64,000 nt of DNA. Origin: Seohaeicola_A nanhaiensis (GTDB lineage Bacteria > Pseudomonadota > Alphaproteobacteria > Rhodobacterales > Rhodobacteraceae). The DNA lies in the NCBI RefSeq assembly GCF_042654245.1, contig NZ_JBHSGI010000033.1, positions 310,001 through 374,000 of the forward strand, written 5' to 3'. Below are positions 53,560 through 61,860 of the stretch, one piece after another; the stretch's first letter is position 1; each line of letters opens with the position of its first letter. The translations under genes and the position numbers were made by a program. The notes below the pieces were generated by a model. That model searched no databases. It worked only from the letters and a program-made list of their open reading frames with translations, and was not told the DNA's origin.

Positions 53560-55332
53560 TCAGACCACCTGTTCGCGCATGTCCGCGGCGTCGATGCCCG
53601 CCACCTCGACCGGCTTCTTCATCGCGTCGCGGCGGAAGGGCTCGCCCAGCTCCTGGTTGATCATCGCCTCGATCAGCGTGGTCTTCCCGGCCTTCTGGTC
53701 GGCAATCGCCTTGTTCAGCGCCGCCGTCAGCTCTTCCATGGTGCGCGTCTGCACGCCCTGCAGGCCGCAGGCCTGGGCGATCCCCGCATAGCTCACGTCC
53801 TCGTCCAGTTCGGTCCCGACGAAGTTGTCGTCGAACCACAGGGTCGAGTTCCGCTTTTCCGCGCCCCACTGATAGTTGCGGAAGACCACCATGGTGATCG
53901 CCGGCCATTCCTTGCGGCCGATCGCGGTCAGCTCGTTGCAGGCGATGCCGAACGCCCCGTCGCCGGCAAAGCCGACCACCGGCACGTCCGGGCAGCCGAT
54001 CTTGGCGCCGACAATCGCCGGAAGGCCATAGCCGCAGGGCCCGAACAGACCCGGCGCCAGATACTTCCGGCTGTCCTCGAAGCTCGGGTAGGCGTTGCCG
54101 ATGGCGCAGTTGTTGCCGATGTCGGACGAGATGATCGCATCCTTCGGCAGCGCCGACTGGATCGCCCGCCAGGCCATCCGCGGGCTCATCCAGTCCGGCT
54201 TGGCGCCGCGCGCGCGCTCGTTCCAGGTCGTGCCCGGATCGTCGTCCTCGTGATCCATGCCCGACAGCTGCTGCGCCCAGGCCGACTTGGTCTGCGCGAT
54301 CTTCGCCATCCGCTCGTCGCGGCCCGCGTCGCCCGCGCCATCCGACAGCCGCTCAAGGATGCCCTCGGCCACCAGCTTGGCATCGCCCACGATGCCGACG
54401 CTGACCTTCTTGGTCAGGCCGATCCGGTCGGGGTTGATGTCCACCTGAATGATCTTCGCCTGCTTCGGCCAGTAGTCGATGCCATAGCCCGGCAGGGTCG
54501 AGAAGGGGTTCAGCCGGGTGCCAAGGCACAGCACCACGTCCGCCTGCGAAATCAGCTCCATTCCCGCCTTCGAGCCGTTATAGCCCAGAGGCCCGGCAAA
54601 CAGCGGGTGCGAGCCCGGGAAGGCGTCATTGTGCTGGTAGCCCACGCAGACCGGGGCGGAGAGCCGTTCGGCCAGCGCCATCGAGGCCGGGATCGCCTTG
54701 CCCAGCACCACGCCGGCACCGTTCAGGATCACCGGGAACTTGGCTTCGGACAGCAGCTTGGCCGCCTGGTCCAGCGCGCCCTCGCCACCGGCGGGACGCT
54801 CGAACTCCACGATCTCGGGCAGCTCGATGTCGACAACTTGCGTGAAGAAATCGCGCGGCACGTTGATCTGCGCCGGGGCGCTCGCCCGCTTGGCCTTCAG
54901 GATCACCCGGTTCAGCACTTCGGCCATACGCGACGGATCGCGCACCTCTTCCTGATAGGCGACCATGTCCTCGAACAGCTTCATCTGCTCGACTTCCTGG
55001 AAGCCACCCTGGCCGATGGTCTTGTTGGCCGCCTGCGGCGTCACCAGCAGCAGCGGCGTGTGGTTCCAATAGGCGGTCTTCACGGCGGTGACGAAGTTGG
55101 TGATGCCCGGGCCGTTCTGCGCGATCATCATGCTCATCTTGCCGGTCGCGCGGGTATAGCCGTCGGCCATCATCCCGGCGCTGCCCTCATGCGCGCAGTC
55201 CCAGAAGGTGATGCCCGCCTTGGGGAACAGATCCGACACCGGCATCATCGCCGATCCGATGATCCCGAAGGCATGTTGGATACCGTGGCGTTGCAGCACC
55301 TTCACGAAGGCTTCTTCGGTGGTCATCTTCAT
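53560..55332 (-). CDS. xsc: sulfoacetaldehyde acetyltransferase
   Basis: This 590-residue thiamine diphosphate enzyme converts sulfoacetaldehyde and phosphate to acetyl phosphate and sulfite. The sequence MKMTTEEAFVKVLQRHGIQHAFGIIGSAMMPVSDLFPKAGI, DCAHEGSAGMMADGYTRATGK and NGPGITNFVTAVKTAYWNHTPLL matches Xsc closely, and the ThDP motif GFAGDGAFGIACNELTAIGRKEWPAITMVVFRN is complete. It is the central enzyme of taurine dissimilation. A direct-repeat site for TauR lies 89-121 bp upstream, overlapping the end of tauR. Confidence 0.97.
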   Translation of the reverse strand: MKMTTEEAFVKVLQRHGIQHAFGIIGSAMMPVSDLFPKAGITFWDCAHEGSAGMMADGYTRATGKMSMMIAQNGPGITNFVTAVKTAYWNHTPLLLVTPQAANKTIGQGGFQEVEQMKLFEDMVAYQEEVRDPSRMAEVLNRVILKAKRASAPAQINVPRDFFTQVVDIELPEIVEFERPAGGEGALDQAAKLLSEAKFPVILNGAGVVLGKAIPASMALAERLSAPVCVGYQHNDAFPGSHPLFAGPLGYNGSKAGMELISQADVVLCLGTRLNPFSTLPGYGIDYWPKQAKIIQVDINPDRIGLTKKVSVGIVGDAKLVAEGILERLSDGAGDAGRDERMAKIAQTKSAWAQQLSGMDHEDDDPGTTWNERARGAKPDWMSPRMAWRAIQSALPKDAIISSDIGNNCAIGNAYPSFEDSRKYLAPGLFGPCGYGLPAIVGAKIGCPDVPVVGFAGDGAFGIACNELTAIGRKEWPAITMVVFRNYQWGAEKRNSTLWFDDNFVGTELDEDVSYAGIAQACGLQGVQTRTMEELTAALNKAIADQKAGKTTLIEAMINQELGEPFRRDAMKKPVEVAGIDAADMREQVV

Positions 55333-55420
55333 TGTGCGATCTCCCAGAAATACGATCCCTGCGGCAGCCCGACGGCGCCGGCGCGGTTCCTTCTTCTCTA
55401 GGCGCTCGGCCCGGCGGCAG

Positions 55421-55453
55421 ATAGGGCCAGACGCTGCGCTGGCTTAAGTCCAG
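55421..55453 (-). promoter_or_regulatory. putative TauR operator upstream of xsc
   Basis: Read on the minus strand: CTGGACTTAA, 13 bases, CTGGCCCTAT. The first repeat includes the TAA stop codon of tauR. The TauR site reported for Rhodobacter capsulatus is, as I recall, a direct repeat of CTGGACYTAA. The same second half and the same 13-base gap recur at tpa. Confidence 0.7.
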
Positions 55454-56910
55454 TAGCCGCTCAGCGCCGCCGCGATCTGCGCCACACCCGCGTCAATCGA
55501 CTTGCGCGGGATCGAGGAATAGCCCAGCCGGTAGAATTCCGTCGGCCGCTCCGGCCCGGCGAAGAACGGTGCGCCCGGCTCGATCAGTACGCTCTGCGTG
55601 CGCAGCCGCTCGGCCAGCGCGGTGGTATCCACGCCCGCCGGCGCCCGCATCCACAGCGACGAGCCGCCATAGGCCCCGCGCCCCGCCACTGTCAGCCCGT
55701 GGCGTGCCACCGATTCCTCCAGCGTGCGCCGCCGGTCGTGCAGCGCCTGACCCATCCGCCGGATCTGCGCGTCGTAGTGGCCGAGCGACAGGAAATAGGC
55801 GGCCGAGCGCTGCATATGCCCCGGCGGATGCCGCAGCACCTGCGCCCGCAGCGCCCGCGCTTCGCGGATGAAGGCCGCCGAGCCGACGAGATAGCCCAGC
55901 CGCAGCCCCGGAAACAGCGATTTGGAGAACGAGCCGACATAGATCACCCGCCCGTCCCGGTCCATGCTCTTGAGCGACGGCGACGGCGCTCCGAGAAACG
56001 ACAGCTCGAACTCGTAGTCGTCCTCCACGATCAGCGCATTCAGCTCGCGCGCCCGATCCAGCAGCGCCCGCCGCCGCTCCATCGGCATCGTCGCCGTGGT
56101 GGGCGACTGGTGGCTTGGCGTGCAGAAGATCACATCGGTCCGGTCGGGGATCGCCTCGGGCGGCAAGCCGTTGGAATCGACCGAAATCGGCGTCACCGTG
56201 CAGCGCACCTGGCTCAGTAGGTCACGCAGCGCGTAATAGCAGGGATCCTCGATCGCCGCCTGCCGACGCGGGTTCAGCAGCACCTGCGCCGCCAGCCACA
56301 GCGCATTCTGCGCGCCCATGGTGATCAGAATCTCCGCCGGCCGCGCCGCGATCCCCCGCCGCGGCAGCGTGTGGCGCGCGATGAACTCGACCAGCAGCGG
56401 ATCGTCCTGGTCGAAGTAATCCGCCGTCAGCGCCGAAAAGTCCTTCGCCCCCAGCGCCCGCATCCCGCAAAGCCGCCAGTTTGCATGATCGAACAGCGTC
56501 GGATCCGCCTGCCCGTAGATGAAGGGATAGCGATATCGCGCCCAGTCGCGCGGCTTGTTCAGCGTGTCCCCGCCCGAGAAGGTCTTCACCATCGCCCGCG
56601 CCCAGTCGACCCGGTCCTCGGGCGGCGCCGCGGGCTCGTAGACCGGCGGCACCGGCGCGTTTTCCGAGACGTAATACCCCGACCGCCCCCGCGACGTCAG
56701 ATAGTCGTTCGCCAGCAGTTCCGTATAGGCCAGCGTCACCGTGATCCGGCTCACCCCCAGATGCGCCGCCAGCCGCCGCGACGACGGCAGCTTCTCCCCC
56801 CGGTGCAGCCGTCCCGACAGGATGCCCTGCGCGATCATCTGCTGGATCTGCGCCTGCAACGTGCCCTGGGCATCGGGTGCCAGAAAAAAGGTCTCGACAG
56901 AGATCGACAT
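55444..56910 (-). CDS. tauR: MocR/GntR-type taurine regulator TauR
   Basis: This 488-residue fusion has a GntR winged helix (about 15-85; EKLPSSRRLAAHLGVSRITVTLAYTELLANDYLTSRGRSGYYV) and an aminotransferase-I domain (about 115-480) with the PLP lysine Lys330 in YVGSFSKSLFPGLRLGYLVG. MocR proteins sense metabolites through PLP, and TauR activates taurine genes in response to taurine. It lies directly upstream of xsc on the same strand. The direct-repeat motif found at xsc and tpa also lies before this gene. Confidence 0.92.
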   Translation of the reverse strand: MSISVETFFLAPDAQGTLQAQIQQMIAQGILSGRLHRGEKLPSSRRLAAHLGVSRITVTLAYTELLANDYLTSRGRSGYYVSENAPVPPVYEPAAPPEDRVDWARAMVKTFSGGDTLNKPRDWARYRYPFIYGQADPTLFDHANWRLCGMRALGAKDFSALTADYFDQDDPLLVEFIARHTLPRRGIAARPAEILITMGAQNALWLAAQVLLNPRRQAAIEDPCYYALRDLLSQVRCTVTPISVDSNGLPPEAIPDRTDVIFCTPSHQSPTTATMPMERRRALLDRARELNALIVEDDYEFELSFLGAPSPSLKSMDRDGRVIYVGSFSKSLFPGLRLGYLVGSAAFIREARALRAQVLRHPPGHMQRSAAYFLSLGHYDAQIRRMGQALHDRRRTLEESVARHGLTVAGRGAYGGSSLWMRAPAGVDTTALAERLRTQSVLIEPGAPFFAGPERPTEFYRLGYSSIPRKSIDAGVAQIAAALSGYWT

Positions 56911-56924
56911 GCGCCCAGTCTAAA

Positions 56925-56956
56925 TTGGACCTACGCGTGAAGCAATCTGGACTTAG
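56925..56956 (+). promoter_or_regulatory. putative TauR operator upstream of tauR
   Basis: TTGGACCTAC, 12 bases, CTGGACTTAG on the plus strand, 15-46 bp before tauR. The repeats point away from tauR, the orientation expected for a divergent target to the right, although the neighbour on that side is now a minus-strand gene. Confidence 0.6.
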
Positions 56957-56965
56957 GGCCGCAGC

Positions 56966-57919
56966 CTATCTGACCTTCTTCCAGATGTCGAAATCCGGGT
57001 CCACCGCCTCCAGCCCGGGGTGCAGCGTCAGGTCGAAGGGGAAGGGCGCCAGCAGATAGGCGCCCACCCGCATCGTCGCCACCACCTGCGCCTCCAGCTG
57101 CGCCTGCATCGCGTCGTCGCGGAACAGCCGGTAGGAAAAGATCACGTCATAAGGCGCGTAGTCGAAGGCCAGCGCATCCGCCACGAACAGGCTGTCCTCC
57201 AGCCCGAAGGCGACCTGCCCGTTGCTCACCTGCAACCCGTTCAGATCGATCCCCGCCACCGACTCGATCAGCATCAGCTGCGACGCCTTCAGCAGCATCA
57301 TGTTCCGCCCCGGCCCCGCGCCCGCCTCGAGAAACCGCACCGGGCGATAGCGCAGCCGCGGGTCGGCATATGCCGCATCCAGCGACAGGATCGTGTCCAG
57401 CCGCCCCAGCAGGTCGAGAAAGCGGTTCACGTCGAAGGGGATGTAGTCATAGGCCCCCTTCATCAGCACATAGTCCTCCGAGTCCGGGTCCGGCATCCCC
57501 GCCTCGCGCCGCCGCTGCTCGATCAGGCTGTGCAGCACCCGCGCCAGCGCCCCCTGCCGCCGGGTCATCACCTGCATCGTCTGATAGCGCGCCAGCTCCC
57601 GCTCGCGATACTGCTCCAGCGCCAGGTCATGCGCCCGCCCGTTGGCCTGCACCGCATCCCGCGCCGCCGCAAAGGCCGCCCGCGTCTGGTCGAGCGTCTT
57701 CTGCTGCAACGCCAGCCGCGCCGTCAGCGAACTCAGCGCCGAACGCGCCGTCGGGCTCCACTCCGCACTGTTCGCCTTGGCCAGCGCCACAACCCGCCCC
57801 CCCAGCGTGTCGAGCTTCTTCTGCTGCACCTCCAGATCCCCGATCGCCCCCGCCAAAGCCTCGAGCGCCGCCCCAAGCCGCACATCCGCCGAGAGGAAAG
57901 AGGGAAGCGAGTCGGTCAT
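56966..57919 (-). CDS. coiled-coil protein with a methyltransferase-like domain, unknown function
   Basis: This 317-residue protein has a helical, Ala/Gln-rich N-terminal half (about 15-125, probable coiled coil) and a C-terminal domain containing VRFLEAGAGPGRNMMLLKAS and VAGIDLN, which resemble SAM-binding motif I and the following acidic strand of class I methyltransferases. FVADALAFDYAPYDVIFSYRLF fits the later strands. No specific family is recognised. It is on the tauR strand, 55 bp upstream of it, but the TauR-type site between them suggests a separate origin. Confidence 0.75.
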   Translation of the reverse strand: MTDSLPSFLSADVRLGAALEALAGAIGDLEVQQKKLDTLGGRVVALAKANSAEWSPTARSALSSLTARLALQQKTLDQTRAAFAAARDAVQANGRAHDLALEQYRERELARYQTMQVMTRRQGALARVLHSLIEQRRREAGMPDPDSEDYVLMKGAYDYIPFDVNRFLDLLGRLDTILSLDAAYADPRLRYRPVRFLEAGAGPGRNMMLLKASQLMLIESVAGIDLNGLQVSNGQVAFGLEDSLFVADALAFDYAPYDVIFSYRLFRDDAMQAQLEAQVVATMRVGAYLLAPFPFDLTLHPGLEAVDPDFDIWKKVR

Positions 57920-58080
57920 GGCAGGGCCTCAATGGGATCAAGCAATGAGGGCAGAGTGGGGGTTTTGGGGGCGGTTGGGAAGGGGATGTTGCGTCGGCGG
58001 GGCGTGCGGTGTGAAGCGAATGATTGTTTGCGGTCCAGAGCTGATCTGTGCTGACAGCGCACCGAACGGCAGGTTGAACA

Positions 58081-59733
58081 CTAAGACGCTGTCGCGGATG
58101 AAAGCGTAGGATGAATTCGCTCGTTGATTTTTGTCCATAACTTCGCAGCACGGGCTTCCAAAAAGGTTCGGTAATCGTCTTCATCGATGCCCATGCCCTG
58201 CCTATCGATTAAGTGTGTCGCGAGCGTGGCGTCCATCACATGGTTTGTGGCTTGGAACTTTGGGATGTAGACCTTAGGTGGCTTCGCATTGATCTGACGT
58301 TTGTTCAGATCGGCTCCGATCAAGGTGATGTTCACGACCGAATTAGCATCTCCTACGCCGTTCGTGCGCAGGTGATCCTTCGGGAAGAAATGGTGGAAGT
58401 TCTTGGAGGAGGCAATCTTAAGATAGCTATTGTCCAGCAGGACCGTTCCGTCGTTGTGGAAGTTGCGGGGCTGCTCGAATGCAAGCAGGCAAAGGATCGC
58501 CTTGCAAAGAGAGTTTCCTGTCGCGAAATTCGTCCCGATCAGACCTTCTGTGCCGTCTATATTGACGGGAATGTCCCAAGTTCCTGAACCCCCGGCGATG
58601 ATATCGTCAATCGCACGCTTATCCGCTGCGAGTTTCGATTCCACGGCTGATGAATAGCGAAAGCTGAGAGCCGAGCGCCAGAAGAATTGTCTCATACGCA
58701 GGTGATCGTCACCCGACGGCTCATGGCGTTTGATATAAAACCAGTAAGCGAAAGGAACAATTAATGAATCGTAAGGAAGCAGTGCAGACACGGGAATTCG
58801 ATATGCGGTCCGAAAATGGTCCACGGCACTCTAAATAGCGCTAACCGCCTTTGGCCAAGTATCTATGACCTTCACCTTGTCCAGGCCGAGGATGGTAGCC
58901 CGCTTCGCTTCGCCGGCCAAGACAAGAGCCAGAAGTTGGAGGATAGTGGAGGGCGAGACCCCGTCGTAACCGACCTCTTCCAAATCGCTTTCGACCTTCT
59001 GCCATTCGACCTGCATGTCGAACTTCTTTTCTTCGTCGTAGGTCTTTGCGACCATAATCTCGAACAGCGTGAGGACCGAACCACCAGTGTTGATGCGTGT
59101 GAAAACCTCAATCGCGCTGTCAATGTCTTCGCGCGTAAGTGTGACCAGGCTAAAGTCATACGTTGCAAAAGCCTGTTTAAATTTGTCGGCGATGTCGAGG
59201 TCGTCATCGGTCAATCCAAGATTGGCGACAAGCCGCTTTTCGACCTGACGGTTCAGTGACAGTACATCTTTCAGAGATACGCACTTGTGCGGATCATCTG
59301 GCAACGCGTGAACCACGATCTGGGCGTCATCCGGCAGTGTCGGGTCGAGGTTAACGTAAATCTCAACGAAGTCGGTCACCTTCTTTGACCCAGCCCGCGG
59401 TATCTGCGCGCCTCGGTATGCAGCGAACAACGAGGTCATTCGCTGCTGCCCGTCGAGGACGTATTCGACTTGCCGGTCATCAGGCGTGGCAGGTAGGGAA
59501 ATATTGCCCACGTCCTTCACATCCGCCATACGCTGATTGGTCTTCCATAGGATAAAGGTGCCGATTGGGTAGCCTTTAACAATGCTATCCAAGAGGGCTG
59601 CGGTCTTCTCAATCGGCCACACAAACTCGCGTTGAAATTTCGGAATCTTGATGACGCCCTTCTCGATGTCAGCAATAAGATCCTGATACTTGCGGCTGTC
59701 GGGCTTCGGCTGCGGGCGCAGTGTTGTCATCAA
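58081..59733 (-). pseudogene. DUF262/DUF1524 GmrSD-like endonuclease gene split by an in-frame TAG
   Basis: Two frames on the minus strand, 59733-58831 (300 residues) and 58824-58081 (247 residues, GTG start), are in the same phase and are separated only by TAG at 58831-58833 and two sense codons. The first has the DUF262 features IPKFQREFVWPIEK and VLDGQQRMTSLFAAY. The second has the HNH-like DUF1524 region FHHFFPKDHL with NSVVNITLIGADLNKRQIN. Read through, it is a normal 550-residue GmrSD-type protein; these act as type IV restriction or defence nucleases. A CAG-to-TAG change would explain the break. Base composition is less GC-rich than the neighbours, suggesting transfer. Confidence 0.8.
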
Positions 59734-60050
59734 TATGATCCCTTAGAAACTGAATATTGCAGATACCGTAGCATGGCTTTCGCCACCGCCGCGACCTTCA
59801 AATCGGCCGCATTGGATCCCTTGGTTCGAAACGCAGCGAACTTCCGGAAGCCTCCACCACCCCCCCCCAACAAAAAAGCCGGGGCACCCCCCGGCTTCTC
59901 TCCTTCCCAAATCCCTCCGAAAGGGCGCCACTCACCCTCTCCGCCAGGCTCTCCCGAATGCCCCCCAAAAAGGTCACTCGACGAAAACCCTGCGAAATCA
60001 GGGACTTGACCCCCCGTCCCAGCTGGGACGCCTGACTCGGCCCTCGAAAA
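59734..60050. other. 317-bp intergenic region between the DUF262 locus and tpa
   Basis: No gene is supported. It contains a run of nine to ten C residues near 59860 (possible assembly ambiguity) and the tpa terminator hairpin. The left part upstream of the DUF262 gene is its probable promoter. Confidence 0.6.
59870..59897 (-). terminator. Rho-independent terminator of tpa
   Basis: On the minus strand AAGCCGGGG and CCCCGGCTT form a perfect 9-bp stem with a 4-base loop, followed by a run of T (the AAAAAA at 59872-59877 on the plus strand). It lies 154 bp after the tpa stop. Confidence 0.8.
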
Positions 60051-61442
60051 TCAGCCGAAGACCTTGGTCAGCGCCTTGTCCACGGCCCCGGTGATCTGGT
60101 CGATATCGTCCTTGGTCGAGATCAGCGCGGGCGAGAAGCAGAGGGTGTTGTTCTTGCCCGGGATCGAGCGGTTGGTCATGCCGATGATGACCCCCTGCGC
60201 CGAACAGTCGCCCACCACGGCGGCGACCATCTTCTCGGCCGCGGGCTGCCGGGTGTCGCGGTCGGCCACCAGTTCGGCCCCCAGGAACAGCCCCTTGCCC
60301 CGCACCTCTCCGATCACCTTGTGCTTGTCCATCAGCGCGTTCAGGTTGTCCATCATGCGTTCGCCCATGGCGGTGGTATTCTCGAGCAGGTTCTCCTCCT
60401 CGATGATCGCCAGGTTCTCCAGCGCCGCCGCCGGCCCGGCGGTGCAGCCGCCAAAGGTCGAGATGTCGCGGAAATAGTTCAGCGGATCCTCGGCATTGTC
60501 CTTGAACGGATCGAAGACATCCTCGGTCGTCACCAGGCAGGCGATGGCCGCATAGCCCGAGGCGACGCCCTTGGCCATCGTCACCATGTCCGGCTTGATC
60601 CCGTAATGCTGATAGCCGAACCAGGTGCCGGTCCGCCCGACGCCGCAGACCACCTCGTCGATATGGATCAGCACGCCGTATTTCGCGCAGATCTCCTGCA
60701 CCCGCTCCCAATAGCCATCGGGCGGGGTGATGACGCCGCCGCCGGCGGTGACCGGTTCGAGGCAGATCGAGCCCACGGTGTCCGGCCCCTCGGCCAGGAT
60801 CACCTTCTCGATCTGGTCGGCGGCCCAGACGCCGTAATTCTCCTTCGGTGCGCCGTCCTGTTCGAAGGCGCGGTATTCCAGGCAGTGCGGCACCCGCACG
60901 AAGCCCGGCGCGAAAGGTCCATATTGCGCGTTGCGCTCGTCCTGACCGCCGGCCGACAGCGCGCCGATGGTGGTGCCGTGATAGTCACGCTCGCGGTAGA
61001 GCACCTTGTATTTCTTGCCGCCGAATTTCTTGTGCGCGAGTTGGCGCACCATCTTGAAGGCCTTCTCGTTGGCCTCGGATCCGGAGTTCGTGTAATAGAC
61101 CCGCTTCATGCCCGGCATCTTCTCGATCAGCTTTTCCGAGAAGAGCGCGCCCGGGATCGAGCCCGCGGAGCCGGCGAAATAGTTCAGCTTGATCAGCTGG
61201 TCGCGCACCGCATTGGCGATCCGCTCGCGGCCGTATCCGACGTTGACAGTCCAGACCCCGCCCGAGACGGCATCGAGGAATTCACGCCCGTGCTGGTCCC
61301 AGACGCGCATCCCCTTGCCCTCGACAATGATGCGCGGGTCCGAGGTCTCGTAGGGCTTGTGCTGGCTCAGGTGGTGCCAGACGTGGGCCTTGTCGGCCTC
61401 GACCACATGACTGATGTCGTTTTCGCTGAATGTGCCGTGCAT
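60051..61442 (-). CDS. tpa: taurine--pyruvate aminotransferase
   Basis: This 463-residue class III PLP aminotransferase transfers the amino group of taurine to pyruvate, giving sulfoacetaldehyde and alanine. It has TNSGSEANEKAFKM (PLP phosphate), DYHGTTIGALSAGG, Asp262 in IHIDEVVCGVGRTG and the Schiff-base Lys291 in MAKGVASGYAA. The N-terminus and length match Tpa proteins of Rhodobacteraceae. A TauR-type direct repeat lies 108-140 bp upstream in the gap divergent from tauA. Its product is the substrate of Xsc. Confidence 0.94.
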   Translation of the reverse strand: MHGTFSENDISHVVEADKAHVWHHLSQHKPYETSDPRIIVEGKGMRVWDQHGREFLDAVSGGVWTVNVGYGRERIANAVRDQLIKLNYFAGSAGSIPGALFSEKLIEKMPGMKRVYYTNSGSEANEKAFKMVRQLAHKKFGGKKYKVLYRERDYHGTTIGALSAGGQDERNAQYGPFAPGFVRVPHCLEYRAFEQDGAPKENYGVWAADQIEKVILAEGPDTVGSICLEPVTAGGGVITPPDGYWERVQEICAKYGVLIHIDEVVCGVGRTGTWFGYQHYGIKPDMVTMAKGVASGYAAIACLVTTEDVFDPFKDNAEDPLNYFRDISTFGGCTAGPAAALENLAIIEEENLLENTTAMGERMMDNLNALMDKHKVIGEVRGKGLFLGAELVADRDTRQPAAEKMVAAVVGDCSAQGVIIGMTNRSIPGKNNTLCFSPALISTKDDIDQITGAVDKALTKVFG

Positions 61443-61860
61443 GAGGCGGGCCTTTCGGAAGAAGGGGAACAGGAGATACCATACCCTTCGCCCTCGGCGG
61501 GTCCAGGGCGGGCTGCCACATTTATCAATGCCAGAAATCTGGACGGGTTATAGGGCCAGATGTTGTGCTCCAGTATGTCCAAATTCCGGCCAGCGGAGTG
61601 CCGCAAGGTCAGGCGCTACAACGCAATTCCTTGAATCCCCGTCATAATCCATCGTGGCAGGAGAGCGATAGAGCGCCCGTGGATCGGAAATTTCCAGCCC
61701 CGGCGCGCAGAAAAATGATTGATCGGCCAATCGATTTCAGGTCGGATCGGATGTGACAGCCGGGCCGGAATTTCTCTGGCCGCCTGACACTCTGAAGCGG
61801 CGCGAGACCGCAGGGGAATTCAGACGTTCCGCACGCGCGGACAAAAGGGAGACGATCGAC
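61443..61860. other. 418-bp divergent control region of tpa and tauA
   Basis: It holds the TauR-type repeat (61550-61582), an extra CTGGAC box on the plus strand at 61539, a perfect GGAAATTTCC palindrome at 61686, and GATTG/CAATC arms at 61717-61732. No gene is supported. Confidence 0.65.
61550..61582 (-). promoter_or_regulatory. putative TauR operator upstream of tpa
   Basis: Read on the minus strand: TTGGACATAC, 13 bases, CTGGCCCTAT. The second half is identical to that before xsc, with the same 23-bp period. A plus-strand CTGGAC box at 61539 may serve tauA. Confidence 0.65.

Noticed and set aside
59858..59872. Phase-variable poly-C tract
   Set aside because: The run of C residues lies downstream of tpa and outside any reading frame or promoter core, so it has no evident switching role.
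61686..61732. Additional operators GGAAATTTCC and GATTG/CAATC in the tauA leader
   Set aside because: Both are short palindromes without a second copy or a known regulator; kept only as a note in the control-region entry.
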